The notes under the pieces were generated by a model, which saw only the letters and a program-made list of their open reading frames with translations, had not been told where the DNA came from and ran no database searches. 64,000 nucleotides of DNA from VXNJ01 sp009840625 (GTDB lineage: Bacteria > Chloroflexota > UBA11872 > VXNJ01): positions 620,001 to 684,000 of the forward strand of contig OZ242304.1 in the NCBI GenBank assembly GCA_965207915.1, in the 5' to 3' direction. The first letter of the stretch is position 1. Each line of letters opens with the position of its first letter. Shown in pieces: positions 44,741-53,219 of this stretch. The position numbers and the translations under genes were made by a program.

Positions 44741-46264
44741 CTAGCCGTCCGTCCCGGGTATGAACCCGGTCGCGACAAACGCCGAAATGGTCTCGTCAAG
44801 TTCGGTCATCTGGTCATCCTCGACGCGTCCGCTCGCGGCAACCGCAGCCACCAGTTCGGCCTTGCTCGCGTGCACGTGCTCGATAAGTTCGGCGATGAAT
44901 CGGCGAACGTCCTCGACCTCGACCGCGTCGGCCTGGCCGGAGGTTCCGGCCCGCAGCGAGATGACCTGATCTACGACCGACTGGGGCTGGTACTGGTCTT
45001 GCTTGAGGATCTCAAGAAGCCGCTGGCCGCGCGTTAGTTGCTGCTGGGTGGCCGGGTCCAGGTCGGAACCGAACTGGGCGAACGCGGCCACTTCCCGGTA
45101 CTGGGCCAGGGCCAGCCGCAGCCCGCCGGCCACCGAACGCATGCTGCGCAGCTGGGCGTCGCCGCCGACCCGCGAGACCGAAAGCCCGGCGTTGATTGCG
45201 GGCCGGTTGCCGGCATTGAACAGACTCGGTTCCAGGTAAATCTGACCGTCGGTGATCGAGATCACGTTGGTGGGGACGTAGGTCGTCAGGTCCCCTTCCT
45301 GGGTCTCGATGATCGGCAAGGAGGTCAGCGAACCGCCTCCCTCGGCTTCGCTCATCCGGGCTGCGCGCTCCAGCAGCCGGGAGTGAAGGTAGAAGATATC
45401 CCCCGGATAGGCTTCGCGGCCGGGCGGACGCCGCAGCAGCAACGAAATCTGCCGGTAGGCCCAGGCGTGCTTGGTCAAGTCGTCGTAGATGACCAGCGCA
45501 TCCTGCCCGCGGTCGCGGAAGTACTCGCCGATGGTGCAGCCCACGAACGGAGCAATGTATTGCATCCCGGCCGGGTCCGAGGCGGTCGCGGCAACGATAA
45601 CGCTGTGATCCATCGAGTTGTGCTGCTCCAGCACCGCGCGGACCTGGGCGACCTGACCGGCTTTCTGGCCGACCGCAACGTAAATGCACTTGACGCCGGT
45701 GTCGCGCTGATTGATGATCGTATCGATCGCGACCGCGGTCTTGCCGATCTGGCGGTCGCCGATGATGAGTTCGCGCTGTCCGCGCCCGATCGGGATCATC
45801 GAGTCGATCGCCCGGATCCCGGTCTGCAGCGGGGTGTCAACGTTGGCGCGGGCGGTTACCCCGGGGGCAACCTTCTCGATAACGTCGGAATCCTCGGTGG
45901 CGATCGGACCCCGGTCGTCGATCGGCTCGCCGACCGCGTTGACCACCCGTCCCAGCAGCGCCTCGCCGACCGGCACTTGGGCCACCCGCCCGGTCGCCCG
46001 GACTTCGTCGCCTTCGCGGATGTGGCCGAATTCGCCCAGCAAGACCGCCCCGACCGAGTCTTCTTCCAGATTGAGGGCCATTCCGAGCACGTTGCCGGGG
46101 AATTCGACCAGCTCGCCGGCCAAAGCCTGCGATAGGCCGTGAATGCGGGCGATACCGTCGCCGGCTTCCACGACCGTCCCGACGTTCGCCGCGTCGGTTG
46201 AGGGGTCCAGATCCTGGATGCGCTGCCGCAGCAGCGCGGCGATATCTTGCGGAGATTGGGCCAT
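44741..46264 (-). CDS. atpA: ATP synthase alpha subunit
   Basis: A 507-residue non-catalytic F1 subunit. Nucleotide site GDRQIGKTAVAIDTI, the arginine-finger region in SVSRVGGDAQLRSMRSVAGGL, and blocks MALNLEEDSVGAVLLGE, GQRELIIGDRQIG and YREVAAFAQFGSDLD. All family features are in place. It is 20 bases after the atpH stop. Confidence 0.98.
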   Translation of the reverse strand: MAQSPQDIAALLRQRIQDLDPSTDAANVGTVVEAGDGIARIHGLSQALAGELVEFPGNVLGMALNLEEDSVGAVLLGEFGHIREGDEVRATGRVAQVPVGEALLGRVVNAVGEPIDDRGPIATEDSDVIEKVAPGVTARANVDTPLQTGIRAIDSMIPIGRGQRELIIGDRQIGKTAVAIDTIINQRDTGVKCIYVAVGQKAGQVAQVRAVLEQHNSMDHSVIVAATASDPAGMQYIAPFVGCTIGEYFRDRGQDALVIYDDLTKHAWAYRQISLLLRRPPGREAYPGDIFYLHSRLLERAARMSEAEGGGSLTSLPIIETQEGDLTTYVPTNVISITDGQIYLEPSLFNAGNRPAINAGLSVSRVGGDAQLRSMRSVAGGLRLALAQYREVAAFAQFGSDLDPATQQQLTRGQRLLEILKQDQYQPQSVVDQVISLRAGTSGQADAVEVEDVRRFIAELIEHVHASKAELVAAVAASGRVEDDQMTELDETISAFVATGFIPGTDG

Positions 46265-46284
46265 ATTGCTTTACCGATTCCGTG

Positions 46285-46815
46285 TCAGTTGATGGATCGC
46301 CGAAGGGCTTGTAAGCGTGAGCGAATTGAAAAGTCGTAGCGCCAGTCGCCCAGTCGCACCACGACGCCGCCGATCAGACCAGGGTCCACGCGCGTCTGCA
46401 GGACCACTTCGCGACCCTCGCGGGCAAGCTGCGAAGTCAGCTCGTCCACCTGCGCCGACGGCAGCGGCTGGGCCGAGGTAATCTGCACCCGGTCCAGGGG
46501 ACCGTCGGTGCTGGACCGGCGCTGAAACCGGTCCCGAATGGCTTCCAGCAACTCGAGGTGGCCGGCTCCGGATAGCACCTGGGTCAACGCGACCCCGCGT
46601 TCGCCGCAGATTCCCGCCAACAGGTCCTCGACTTGGCCGGGTCGGCCGGCGCGTTCGGCGAGCGCAGCGGAAAAATCGCGATCGGCGCCGATCCGGCCCA
46701 GCACCGCCAGATCCTCGTCCCAGGCGAGCCAACTCGCGTTGGCGCGCGCGTCGGCGATCACCGCATCGACGTAAGATCGCACCAGCCGGCGCGCCGAATG
46801 ACGGTCCCGAATCAA
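46285..46815 (-). CDS. atpH: ATP synthase delta subunit
   Basis: A 176-residue delta/OSCP subunit that anchors the peripheral stalk to F1. Sequence is fast-evolving; recognition rests on the helical N-terminus (SYVDAVIADARANASWLAW), the C-terminal strand motif RVDPGLIGGVVVRLGDWRYD (canonical GGhhhxhgdxxxD) and its position. It starts at TTG, overlapping the atpF stop by 4 bases. Confidence 0.93.
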   Translation of the reverse strand: MIRDRHSARRLVRSYVDAVIADARANASWLAWDEDLAVLGRIGADRDFSAALAERAGRPGQVEDLLAGICGERGVALTQVLSGAGHLELLEAIRDRFQRRSSTDGPLDRVQITSAQPLPSAQVDELTSQLAREGREVVLQTRVDPGLIGGVVVRLGDWRYDFSIRSRLQALRRSIN

Positions 46816-47321
46816 CTCGACCGGCCGCCGATTTCGGCGATCGCTTCGTCGACCAGCCGCGCTTGTTCCTCGTCGTCAATCGCCCGCCCGAGCACCTTGG
46901 TGGTCGCCTCCGCCACCAACTCGGCCAGTTCACCGCGGGCGGAAGCCAAAGCCTGCTCCCGCAATCGCTCGGATTCCTGCTGGGCTTCGGCGCGAATCCG
47001 GGCGGCGGCGTCGCGGGCGGACTGCATCTGCTGCTCTTCAAGTTCGGCCAAGCGGGCCGCCATTTCCTGGCGCATTCGCTGGGCTTCGGCCTGCTGCTCA
47101 CGCAGTTCGGCCTGAAAGCGGTCCTGTTCGGCCCGGGCCTGCTCGCGGAGTTCGGCGGCCTTGTCCAGGTCGCCGGCAATGCGCTCGCGTCGCTCGCTCA
47201 GCGCCCGGGCGATCGGCTTGAACAACAGCCGATTGATTACCCAAACAAACAGCAGGAAGGTGACGAGCTGGAACAGCAGGTTGGGGAATAGGATCCCCAC
47301 ACCCTCAAATAGCTCAATCAC
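46812..47321 (-). CDS. atpF: ATP synthase b subunit
   Basis: A 169-residue peripheral-stalk subunit with one N-terminal membrane helix (LFQLVTFLLFVWVINRLLF) followed by a long charged coiled coil (ERIAGDLDKAAELREQARAE and onwards) that forms the dimeric stator. The PIARALSERRERI segment after the helix is typical. Overlaps atpH by 4 bases. Confidence 0.95.
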   Translation of the reverse strand: MIELFEGVGILFPNLLFQLVTFLLFVWVINRLLFKPIARALSERRERIAGDLDKAAELREQARAEQDRFQAELREQQAEAQRMRQEMAARLAELEEQQMQSARDAAARIRAEAQQESERLREQALASARGELAELVAEATTKVLGRAIDDEEQARLVDEAIAEIGGRSS

Positions 47322-47390
47322 TTGATTTCAACGGCCTCCCCTGCACGCATTCGGCAGCTGAATTGATGTTGGCGTCGCCTCGGTGCGTGA

Positions 47391-47618
47391 CTAAGCACCG
47401 AGTCCGAGGGCGAGGAATAGTCCGATCAGGAACCCGTAGATCCCGATCGCTTCGGTGAGGCCGAGAGCCACGATCATGTTCGGACGGACCGTGTTTTCCG
47501 CCTCGGGGTTGCGGCCCAGGGCCGACATTGCGGCCGCGGTGCCTAATCCGAGGCCGATGCCCGAGCCGATCCCGGCCAAACCGATCGCCAGACCGGCTCC
47601 GATGGGTCCATATTCCAT
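47391..47618 (-). CDS. atpE: ATP synthase c subunit
   Basis: A 75-residue proteolipid with two membrane helices forming the rotor ring. The glycine-rich first helix (GAGLAIGLAGIGSGIGLGLG), the polar loop GRNPEAENTVRP, and the ion-binding Glu56 in LGLTEAIGIYGFLIGL are clear. The residue after Glu is Ala rather than the Ser/Thr usual in Na+ rings, so proton coupling is likely. Confidence 0.97.
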   Translation of the reverse strand: MEYGPIGAGLAIGLAGIGSGIGLGLGTAAAMSALGRNPEAENTVRPNMIVALGLTEAIGIYGFLIGLFLALGLGA

Positions 47619-47686
47619 GTGCGGTACCTTTCCTTAAGCAGTTAAGGTGGCTGAACGCTTACGCGCAAACAGGTTGAGGTTGCGGC

Positions 47687-48466
47687 TCAATGGTGCTCCG
47701 CCTCGGCATCGGTTCCGATCGCCACGCCGGTGAAGCTCAAAGTCAATATCGCAAACACCAGCGCCTGGATCAGGCCGAAGAGCAATTCGAGCAGCAGGAA
47801 GATCACGCCGATTACCGGCATGTAGGTGGCAGAGAGTCCCAGCAGCACTTCACCGGCGAAGAGATTGCCGAAAAGCCGGAATGAGAGCGAAACGATCACG
47901 AACAGTTCGATCAGCACGAAGATCGGCGCCAGCAGCCAGGAATTCTGGGCCACTTCCTTGAGATGGCCGGTCAGGCCGTGCGCGGCGATCCCGGTCGAGT
48001 GGATGAGGATGAACGCGACCAGGGCCAGGGCCAGCGTCATGTTGATGTCGGCCGTGGCCGGCCGCAGGAACGGCACCAGCACCTCGTGGCCGTGGTGCTC
48101 GTGGAAATAGCCGATGGTGCCCACGAAGGGCAGCAGCGAGAACCAGTTGGCCAGCAATATGAAGGTGAAGAACCCCATCAGCAAGGGGAGCCGGGGATCG
48201 GTGAAGCGCCCCAGCGCCGAACGCGTCGCCGCGCCGATCTGGTCGTAGGTTACTTCGATGATCGACTGCAGTCCGGAAGGGATGATTCCGATTCGGCTGC
48301 GCACCGCCAGCGCGACGAGGAGCATGAAAGCCATGACCACGAACATGATCACCATCGAGTTTGTGATGACGAATTCGCCGTAGGGGCGGGCCACCGAGTC
48401 TCCCAGAAGCGAAAAGTGACACTCTTCGCAGATCGGTTCGGCGGGGAGAACGAATTCGGGCAGCAA
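47687..48466 (-). CDS. atpB: ATP synthase a subunit
   Basis: A 259-residue membrane subunit holding the ion half-channels. The essential Arg lies in VSLSFRLFGNLFAGEVLLG; other marks are the helix FFTFILLANWFSLLPFVG, RPATADINMTLALALVAF and the C-terminal GLIQALVFAILTLSFTGVAI. A His-rich loop (GYFHEHHGHEV) and a short Cys-bearing N-terminus (EPICEECHFS) are slightly unusual. It follows atpI/atpZ by 16 bases. Confidence 0.97.
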   Translation of the reverse strand: MLPEFVLPAEPICEECHFSLLGDSVARPYGEFVITNSMVIMFVVMAFMLLVALAVRSRIGIIPSGLQSIIEVTYDQIGAATRSALGRFTDPRLPLLMGFFTFILLANWFSLLPFVGTIGYFHEHHGHEVLVPFLRPATADINMTLALALVAFILIHSTGIAAHGLTGHLKEVAQNSWLLAPIFVLIELFVIVSLSFRLFGNLFAGEVLLGLSATYMPVIGVIFLLLELLFGLIQALVFAILTLSFTGVAIGTDAEAEHH

Positions 48467-48482
48467 GTCGGTCGGCTCTCGG

Positions 48483-48683
48483 TTAGTCAGACTGCCAGCG
48501 GTAGATTCGCCAGAAAACGGAGAAACTGGCCAGCAGGCCCAACAGGACGCCCGCGGTCAGGAAGATCGGTCGGCTCGACAACTGGTCATCCAGCCATCCG
48601 CCGATTTGAATTCCGGCTATCAGGAATGCTCCGACTATGAAGCCAAACTCGAGCGCCAGCGCCGCGACCTTTACCACCCGCAC
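48483..48683 (-). CDS. AtpZ/AtpI-family small membrane protein
   Basis: A 66-residue protein with two membrane helices (ALEFGFIVGAFLIAGIQIGG and FLTAGVLLGLLASFSVFWRI) joined by a short WLDD loop. This is the AtpZ/AtpI-type accessory at the head of atp operons, thought to help Mg2+ supply or c-ring assembly. It starts at GTG and is the first gene of the operon. Confidence 0.85.
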   Translation of the reverse strand: MRVVKVAALALEFGFIVGAFLIAGIQIGGWLDDQLSSRPIFLTAGVLLGLLASFSVFWRIYRWQSD

Positions 48684-48824
48684 GGCCGCACAGCAATCCT
48701 TTTGAGCCGGACCTTGCGCCGGTAAATCCTAACATTTTGGGGAGTTTCGAGCGCCGTCCGGGGCGCAATCGAATCGTGCCGGTACTTAAGATTTGAGGAA
48801 CCCCTCAACGAACCCGACCAAGAC

Positions 48825-48959
48825 ATGTACGACCCCCTGAAAAGACCTCCCATCAAACGGCCCCGGATGACGATTCCGTGGGGATTCGTTTCACTGGTGA
48901 TGGCGGCGGTCGTGGTGCTGGCGATATTCGGCAGCTGGAGCTACGTAGCCTGGGCTTGA
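48825..48959 (+). CDS. Small single-helix membrane protein (44 residues)
   Basis: A short frame reading MYDPLKRPPIKRPRMTIPWG, then FVSLVMAAVVVLAIFGSWSY and AWA. The basic, proline-rich N-terminus followed by one strong membrane helix looks like a genuine bitopic microprotein. It is divergent from the ATP synthase operon, 141 bases from the AtpZ/I start, and converges with the lipoprotein gene. No Shine-Dalgarno is evident and no family is recognised. Confidence 0.5.
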   Translation: MYDPLKRPPIKRPRMTIPWGFVSLVMAAVVVLAIFGSWSYVAWA

Positions 48960-49005
48960 CCTAGCCGGCGTTGCCCGCACCGGCCAGCCGGTGCATCGCC
49001 CGGCC

Positions 49006-50430
49006 TTACTGGCCCCTGTTGAAGCGGTGTTCGGATAGGGCCGCGAATGCCGCGCTGGCGGCCGATTCGGGGTTCTCGCGCCCGACCATCAGCGGCAGAT
49101 CGATGTTGCGGCGCATGATCGAACGTTCCTGGCCGGGCAGCATCACCGGCTCGGCTTCGGACAGGGCCTGGTCCATGAAATCGACGTCTTCGCGGGTAAT
49201 CCGCGGCTGGAGGGCCGTGATCTTGGTCACGTCTGACCTTCGCGCGGTGGGAAATACGCTGTCGCCGGCGGTTCGGGCTATCGCCTGTATGCTCGCTATC
49301 GCGGCTTCCTGGTCGCGCGCCGACGTTAGCACACCTAGCATCATGTGCATTTCCACCGGCGTGTAGTGCCCAGGTCCGGCCGGCAGGTGGGCTAGGCTGA
49401 CGGGTTCCTCGCGGCCTCGCCAGAACTGCGAAAGCCATCCACTGTTGAACGGATAGGAGACCATTGCGTTGGCGTTTTCGAACAACGTGTTGCGTAGGCT
49501 GCGCCCGCCGACGCCGTCGAACTTTATGGCGCTGCGTTGATCGTGCACGAGAGCGTAAATCAGCTCGTAGGCGGCCAGCGCTTCAGCCGACTGCAGGCGC
49601 TCCTCGCCGTCATCGAGACCGGGCAGGTCGGCCCCCATTGCCAGCATCCAGATCCATGAAGGTGGCATGGAATCGGAATTGGCGTTGGTCGAAACCAGCT
49701 GCATGAAGCCGAAAGCGCCCCGCTCGGTCGGGTTGCTGGACGGATTGGTCAGGCGGGCCACGTTGGTCAGGAACTGGCGAATGTCCCATGGGCGGTCGAT
49801 TGGCGGATCGACCCCGACCGTGGACAGCAGGTCCAGCTGACACATCATCATCCAGGGGCCCAGCATCAACGGAATCGCCAATTGACGGCCGCGCACCGAA
49901 CCGGCCGCCAGCGTCCGGCCCCAGTATTCGCCCGGGCGCAGCAGCGATTCGACGCCGCCGGCTTTGTCAAGCTCGATCAGCAGGCCGGCGCGATTTAGTT
50001 CGGCCAGGTCGCGGCCAGGGAAGAGCAGCAGGTCGGGTCGGGCCTCGTTCGAGAGGGTGCTCAGCGTTTCGGCGACTCCGAGGCCCTCGGCTTGGTTTAT
50101 AAGGACCCGGTCGTCCCTGATCCGGGGGTAGATTTCCTGCCAGGAATTGGCGCCGATGGCCAGGTTGCGGTAGTGCTCGTTGCGGCCGCCCCAGGGCGAC
50201 TGCACGTAGCCGAGTTTGACCGTCTGGTCGGCCAGGTAGTCGGCGACCAATTCGATCTGGTCGGACGAGATCGCTCCCACCGAATCGAGAATCTCGCGTT
50301 GCTGGTCATTTAGCGGCGGCAGGGACCCGTCCGCGCCGCTTCCGCAGGCCGCCAGCAGGGCGGCGAAGGATCCGGCGGCGCCCAGCAGCCGCCGCCGCGG
50401 CATAAGTCGGCGCGGCTCAGCCAATCCCAT
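49006..50430 (-). CDS. Extracellular solute-binding lipoprotein
   Basis: A 474-residue lipoprotein: basic n-region (PRRRLLGAAG), h-region, and lipobox LLAAC with the lipidated Cys at residue 29. The remainder has the two-lobe layout of family 1 ABC substrate-binding proteins: RPDLLLFPGRDLAELNRAGL, RQLAIPLMLGPWMMMCQLDLL, VDPPIDRPWDIRQFLTNVARL and FENANAMVSYPFNSGW. No permease or ATPase genes are adjacent, so the transporter is elsewhere or the protein has another role. An internal ATG at 50403 (MPRRRLL) is an equally plausible start. The longer form overlaps the upstream propeller gene by 14 bases. Confidence 0.8.
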   Translation of the reverse strand: MGLAEPRRLMPRRRLLGAAGSFAALLAACGSGADGSLPPLNDQQREILDSVGAISSDQIELVADYLADQTVKLGYVQSPWGGRNEHYRNLAIGANSWQEIYPRIRDDRVLINQAEGLGVAETLSTLSNEARPDLLLFPGRDLAELNRAGLLIELDKAGGVESLLRPGEYWGRTLAAGSVRGRQLAIPLMLGPWMMMCQLDLLSTVGVDPPIDRPWDIRQFLTNVARLTNPSSNPTERGAFGFMQLVSTNANSDSMPPSWIWMLAMGADLPGLDDGEERLQSAEALAAYELIYALVHDQRSAIKFDGVGGRSLRNTLFENANAMVSYPFNSGWLSQFWRGREEPVSLAHLPAGPGHYTPVEMHMMLGVLTSARDQEAAIASIQAIARTAGDSVFPTARRSDVTKITALQPRITREDVDFMDQALSEAEPVMLPGQERSIMRRNIDLPLMVGRENPESAASAAFAALSEHRFNRGQ

Positions 50431-52456
50431 CGGGCCGGTAGATCAATTCCGTTTGATCGGGGGCTTCGAACTTGAGCGTGGCAGGGTCATCGCGATAAGA
50501 CCACACTTCGCCGCCGATTGCCAGTATGTAGACTTTTCGGTCGTTCCTGAAATCGGGCGACAACGCCACTTGCAATACCGACCGGTTGGCCAGCCCCTCG
50601 TTGATCGCGTGCCAGGTCCCGCCGCCGTCGCCGGAGCGGCGCACGCCGGAGCTGGTCGCGGCGAAAAGCAACGGTTCGTCGGCATAACCGGGCGCGATCG
50701 CCAGGTCGAGGACCGATGTGTTCTTGTGCGCCGGCCGCGAACCGGACCAGACATTGCGGAAGCGCCGCGCGGGCGTGAAAACCTGGTTGTGGGCCGCGAA
50801 CGACCAGGACCGCCGCTCGACCGCGTCGAAGTCGTCGGGAATCGCCACGCTCGCCCATTCGGCGTGGGTGCGGTGGCGCACCACCCGGCGCCAACTCGTG
50901 CCGGCGTTCTCGGACAAGGAAACCACCACCCGCCCGACTCCGTAAGAGGCCACCACGATGATCTCGTCGGCGGCAAAATCCGGCGAAAACTGCACGTCGA
51001 GGACCGTGTCGCCGCGGAAATCGTGATCCACGCGCTCCAGTTCGGCGCCGTTGTCGCGGCTCAGCCAGGCCTTGCCCTCGATCCCGCCGGCAAACACCGC
51101 GAAATTCCCGTCGCTGGCGCCGGATACGGCCACGCAGCGGAGCTCGCACTCCTCGACCTGGTCGGAGCGATGCCAGGTTTCGCCGCCGTCGGCGGTCGAA
51201 TACAGTCCGACCGCGGTCGCCGCGAACGCGCGGCCGTCGGCGGCGAACAGGGGCGAGGGCGCGATCTGGAACACCGGGATGCCCTCGGTGCCGGGTGCCG
51301 CTTCCGACCACCCGCGACCGCCGTCGGTGGATCGGAAAAGACCCCCCTGGGAACCGCCCGCGAACATCACCGGGCGGGTGCCGAAGTCGGGAACCATGGC
51401 AAAGCTCAGCCAGTTCTGGCTGGGAATCCCGGCGGCCGAATCCGACCAGGTTTGGCCCTCGTCGTCGGATCGCGCCAGCCCGGCGCCGTAGGTCCCGGCC
51501 AGCAGCAGGGTCTTGCCGCCCGGTTCGGCCAGCGCCAGCAGCGCCAGCACCGGGGCCGAGTCCGCCGGATCGGCGAGCTTTTGGAAGCTTTCACCAGCGT
51601 CCTCGGAGCGGTAAACCGCGCCGTTGCCGGCGCCGGCATAGACGGTCGAATCGGATGCGAAGCGGGGCGAAACGGCCAGTGCGTTGATGGATTCGTCCTC
51701 AACGCCTGAAGAACGCGCCAGGGAGCGGCCGCCGTCGTGGCTGTACCATATCCCTCTTTCCTCGTCACCCAGGAAAAGAGCCGCCCCGGTCCGCCCGACC
51801 GGCGCGCAGGCGATCACCTGGATGTTCGAGGGGGCGTCCTCACCTTCGATGCCGGCCGCAATCCAGTTGCGACCGCCGTCGGACGAGCGGAACGGCCCAT
51901 GACCGGCAACCGCGCAGTAGGCGCGTTGGTCGGAAGCAAAGTCGGGCGAGTAGGCGATGGCGAGAACCTCGCCGCCATCCTCGTCCTGGGGCAATCCGGC
52001 GTTGGCGGCATTCCAAGTCTTGGCGGCGTTGTCGGTGCGAAACACCCCGTCGGTCAGCGTCGCGGTCAGGGCGGCGCGGTCGCGCGCAAAATCCGGCGAG
52101 GCCGCAAACGCGGCGATCTCGGGCTTTACTCCCCAGAATCCGAGCCGGCGCCAGTTCACGCCGCCGAACGACATGAACCCGCCGACTCCGGCGGCGGCGG
52201 CGAACAACCGCGGCGAGGATCCCGGCTCAAGGGCGATCGCCAGGTTCTGAATGAAGGGACTCTGCAGCCCCTCATTGGAAACCGTCCAGGTTCGACCGTT
52301 GTCGGTCGAGGTGTACACGCCCGACATGGTGCCGGCGTAAAGAATCCGTTCGGCGCTGGTGCCGGGAGCGGCGACGATCGCCGATACGGTACCGCCGCTC
52401 TTACCGCCAACGCGCTGCCAGGTGTTGGCGGGTACGGTGATTAGTTCACTGGCCAT
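50417..52456 (-). CDS. Asp-box (BNR/sortilin-type) beta-propeller protein
   Basis: A 679-residue protein made of propeller blades with about eleven Asp-box turns (for example STDNGRTW, SSDGGRNW, SDDEGQTW, STDGGRGW, SGDGGGTW). Strands of the form FAGGSQGGLFRS and LLAGTYGAGLARS alternate with them. This fold occurs in sialidases, photosystem assembly factor Ycf48 and sortilin ectodomains. No sialidase catalytic Arg triad is apparent. No signal peptide is seen, which is unusual for the fold. The ATG at 52456 is preferred. It overlaps the lipoprotein gene and is probably cotranscribed. Confidence 0.85.
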   Translation of the reverse strand: MASELITVPANTWQRVGGKSGGTVSAIVAAPGTSAERILYAGTMSGVYTSTDNGRTWTVSNEGLQSPFIQNLAIALEPGSSPRLFAAAAGVGGFMSFGGVNWRRLGFWGVKPEIAAFAASPDFARDRAALTATLTDGVFRTDNAAKTWNAANAGLPQDEDGGEVLAIAYSPDFASDQRAYCAVAGHGPFRSSDGGRNWIAAGIEGEDAPSNIQVIACAPVGRTGAALFLGDEERGIWYSHDGGRSLARSSGVEDESINALAVSPRFASDSTVYAGAGNGAVYRSEDAGESFQKLADPADSAPVLALLALAEPGGKTLLLAGTYGAGLARSDDEGQTWSDSAAGIPSQNWLSFAMVPDFGTRPVMFAGGSQGGLFRSTDGGRGWSEAAPGTEGIPVFQIAPSPLFAADGRAFAATAVGLYSTADGGETWHRSDQVEECELRCVAVSGASDGNFAVFAGGIEGKAWLSRDNGAELERVDHDFRGDTVLDVQFSPDFAADEIIVVASYGVGRVVVSLSENAGTSWRRVVRHRTHAEWASVAIPDDFDAVERRSWSFAAHNQVFTPARRFRNVWSGSRPAHKNTSVLDLAIAPGYADEPLLFAATSSGVRRSGDGGGTWHAINEGLANRSVLQVALSPDFRNDRKVYILAIGGEVWSYRDDPATLKFEAPDQTELIYRPDGIG

Positions 52457-52709
52457 GGGCAATTCCGGTGCTCGCCGCAGGAGGTTTGATGACCCTTGGG
52501 GTGATCCGGCTACCGGCGCGTAGGTTGGGGCGCGGTCGCAGGCAGGGCACGCTCAATCACAAACCAATTATCGGACGTTGGCCCAGTTTGCCGTCGGGCG
52601 ATCCGGACCGGACCTGCTTCGCGGTCGGAGTGCTGCCGGTGCCGGGCAGGTCCCAGGCCCGCCGCCGAAGCCGGTAAACCACCGGATCGAGACTGGCCAA
52701 ACCGACCCG
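52457..52709. other. Intergenic region upstream of the propeller gene
   Basis: 253 bases between the LysM gene stop and the propeller gene start. A plus-strand AGGAGG at 52479-52484 precedes an ATG at 52489, but the frame reads as arginine/proline-rich low complexity. No RNA or terminator recognised. Confidence 0.35.
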
Positions 52710-53219
52710 TCAGACGATGATCGTTATCGTGTCGCCGGCAACGATCAGGTCGGGGTCCACGATGCCCGGGTTCGCCTGCAGCAGATCCTCCAGGTTCACC
52801 GAGTAGCGGGTGGCGATTTCATCGAGCGTCTCCCCCGGCTGCACCACGTGCTCAAACTCCGAGTGCGACCGGTCCGGCTCGACGGCCAACGGATCGGCCG
52901 GCGACGGCGCGGGTGGCGACTGCTCCCGCGGCGCGACCGTCGGCAGGGGCCCAAAGTCCGGGGCCGGCGCCGAGCGGCCCGGTTCCTGGCGGGCCAGGAT
53001 TGCTTCCGAATTGTGGGCCGCGTCCTCGTACACGCCGGTCTGCCATTCAAGGGCCAGAAAGGCCACCGCGGCGGCGGCGGCCAGGATCATCAGCCGCACC
53101 AGGGCTACCCAGTCGAACCGACCCGCGGCAACGATCGCGTCGCCGGTCACCGGCCGCCAGCGCAGGCGGCCGTCGACCATTTGCGGGGAGACGGGCGGCT
53201 CTTGGTCTTGTTCGCTCAA
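52710..53219 (-). CDS. Membrane-anchored LysM domain protein
   Basis: A 169-residue protein: short cytoplasmic part, one membrane helix (WVALVRLMILAAAAAVAFLAL), a proline/alanine-rich linker, and one C-terminal LysM domain (HVVQPGETLDEIATRYSVNL, then LLQANPGIVDPDLIVAGDTI). LysM binds peptidoglycan or chitin-like glycans, so it would tether the membrane to the wall. It starts at TTG, overlapping the glycerate kinase stop by 4 bases. Confidence 0.88.
   Translation of the reverse strand: MSEQDQEPPVSPQMVDGRLRWRPVTGDAIVAAGRFDWVALVRLMILAAAAAVAFLALEWQTGVYEDAAHNSEAILARQEPGRSAPAPDFGPLPTVAPREQSPPAPSPADPLAVEPDRSHSEFEHVVQPGETLDEIATRYSVNLEDLLQANPGIVDPDLIVAGDTITIIV

Noticed and set aside
52479..52677. AGGAGG plus ATG at 52489 as a small gene
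   Set aside because: The frame gives an Arg/Pro/Gly-rich peptide typical of unselected high-GC sequence, with no family or membrane pattern.
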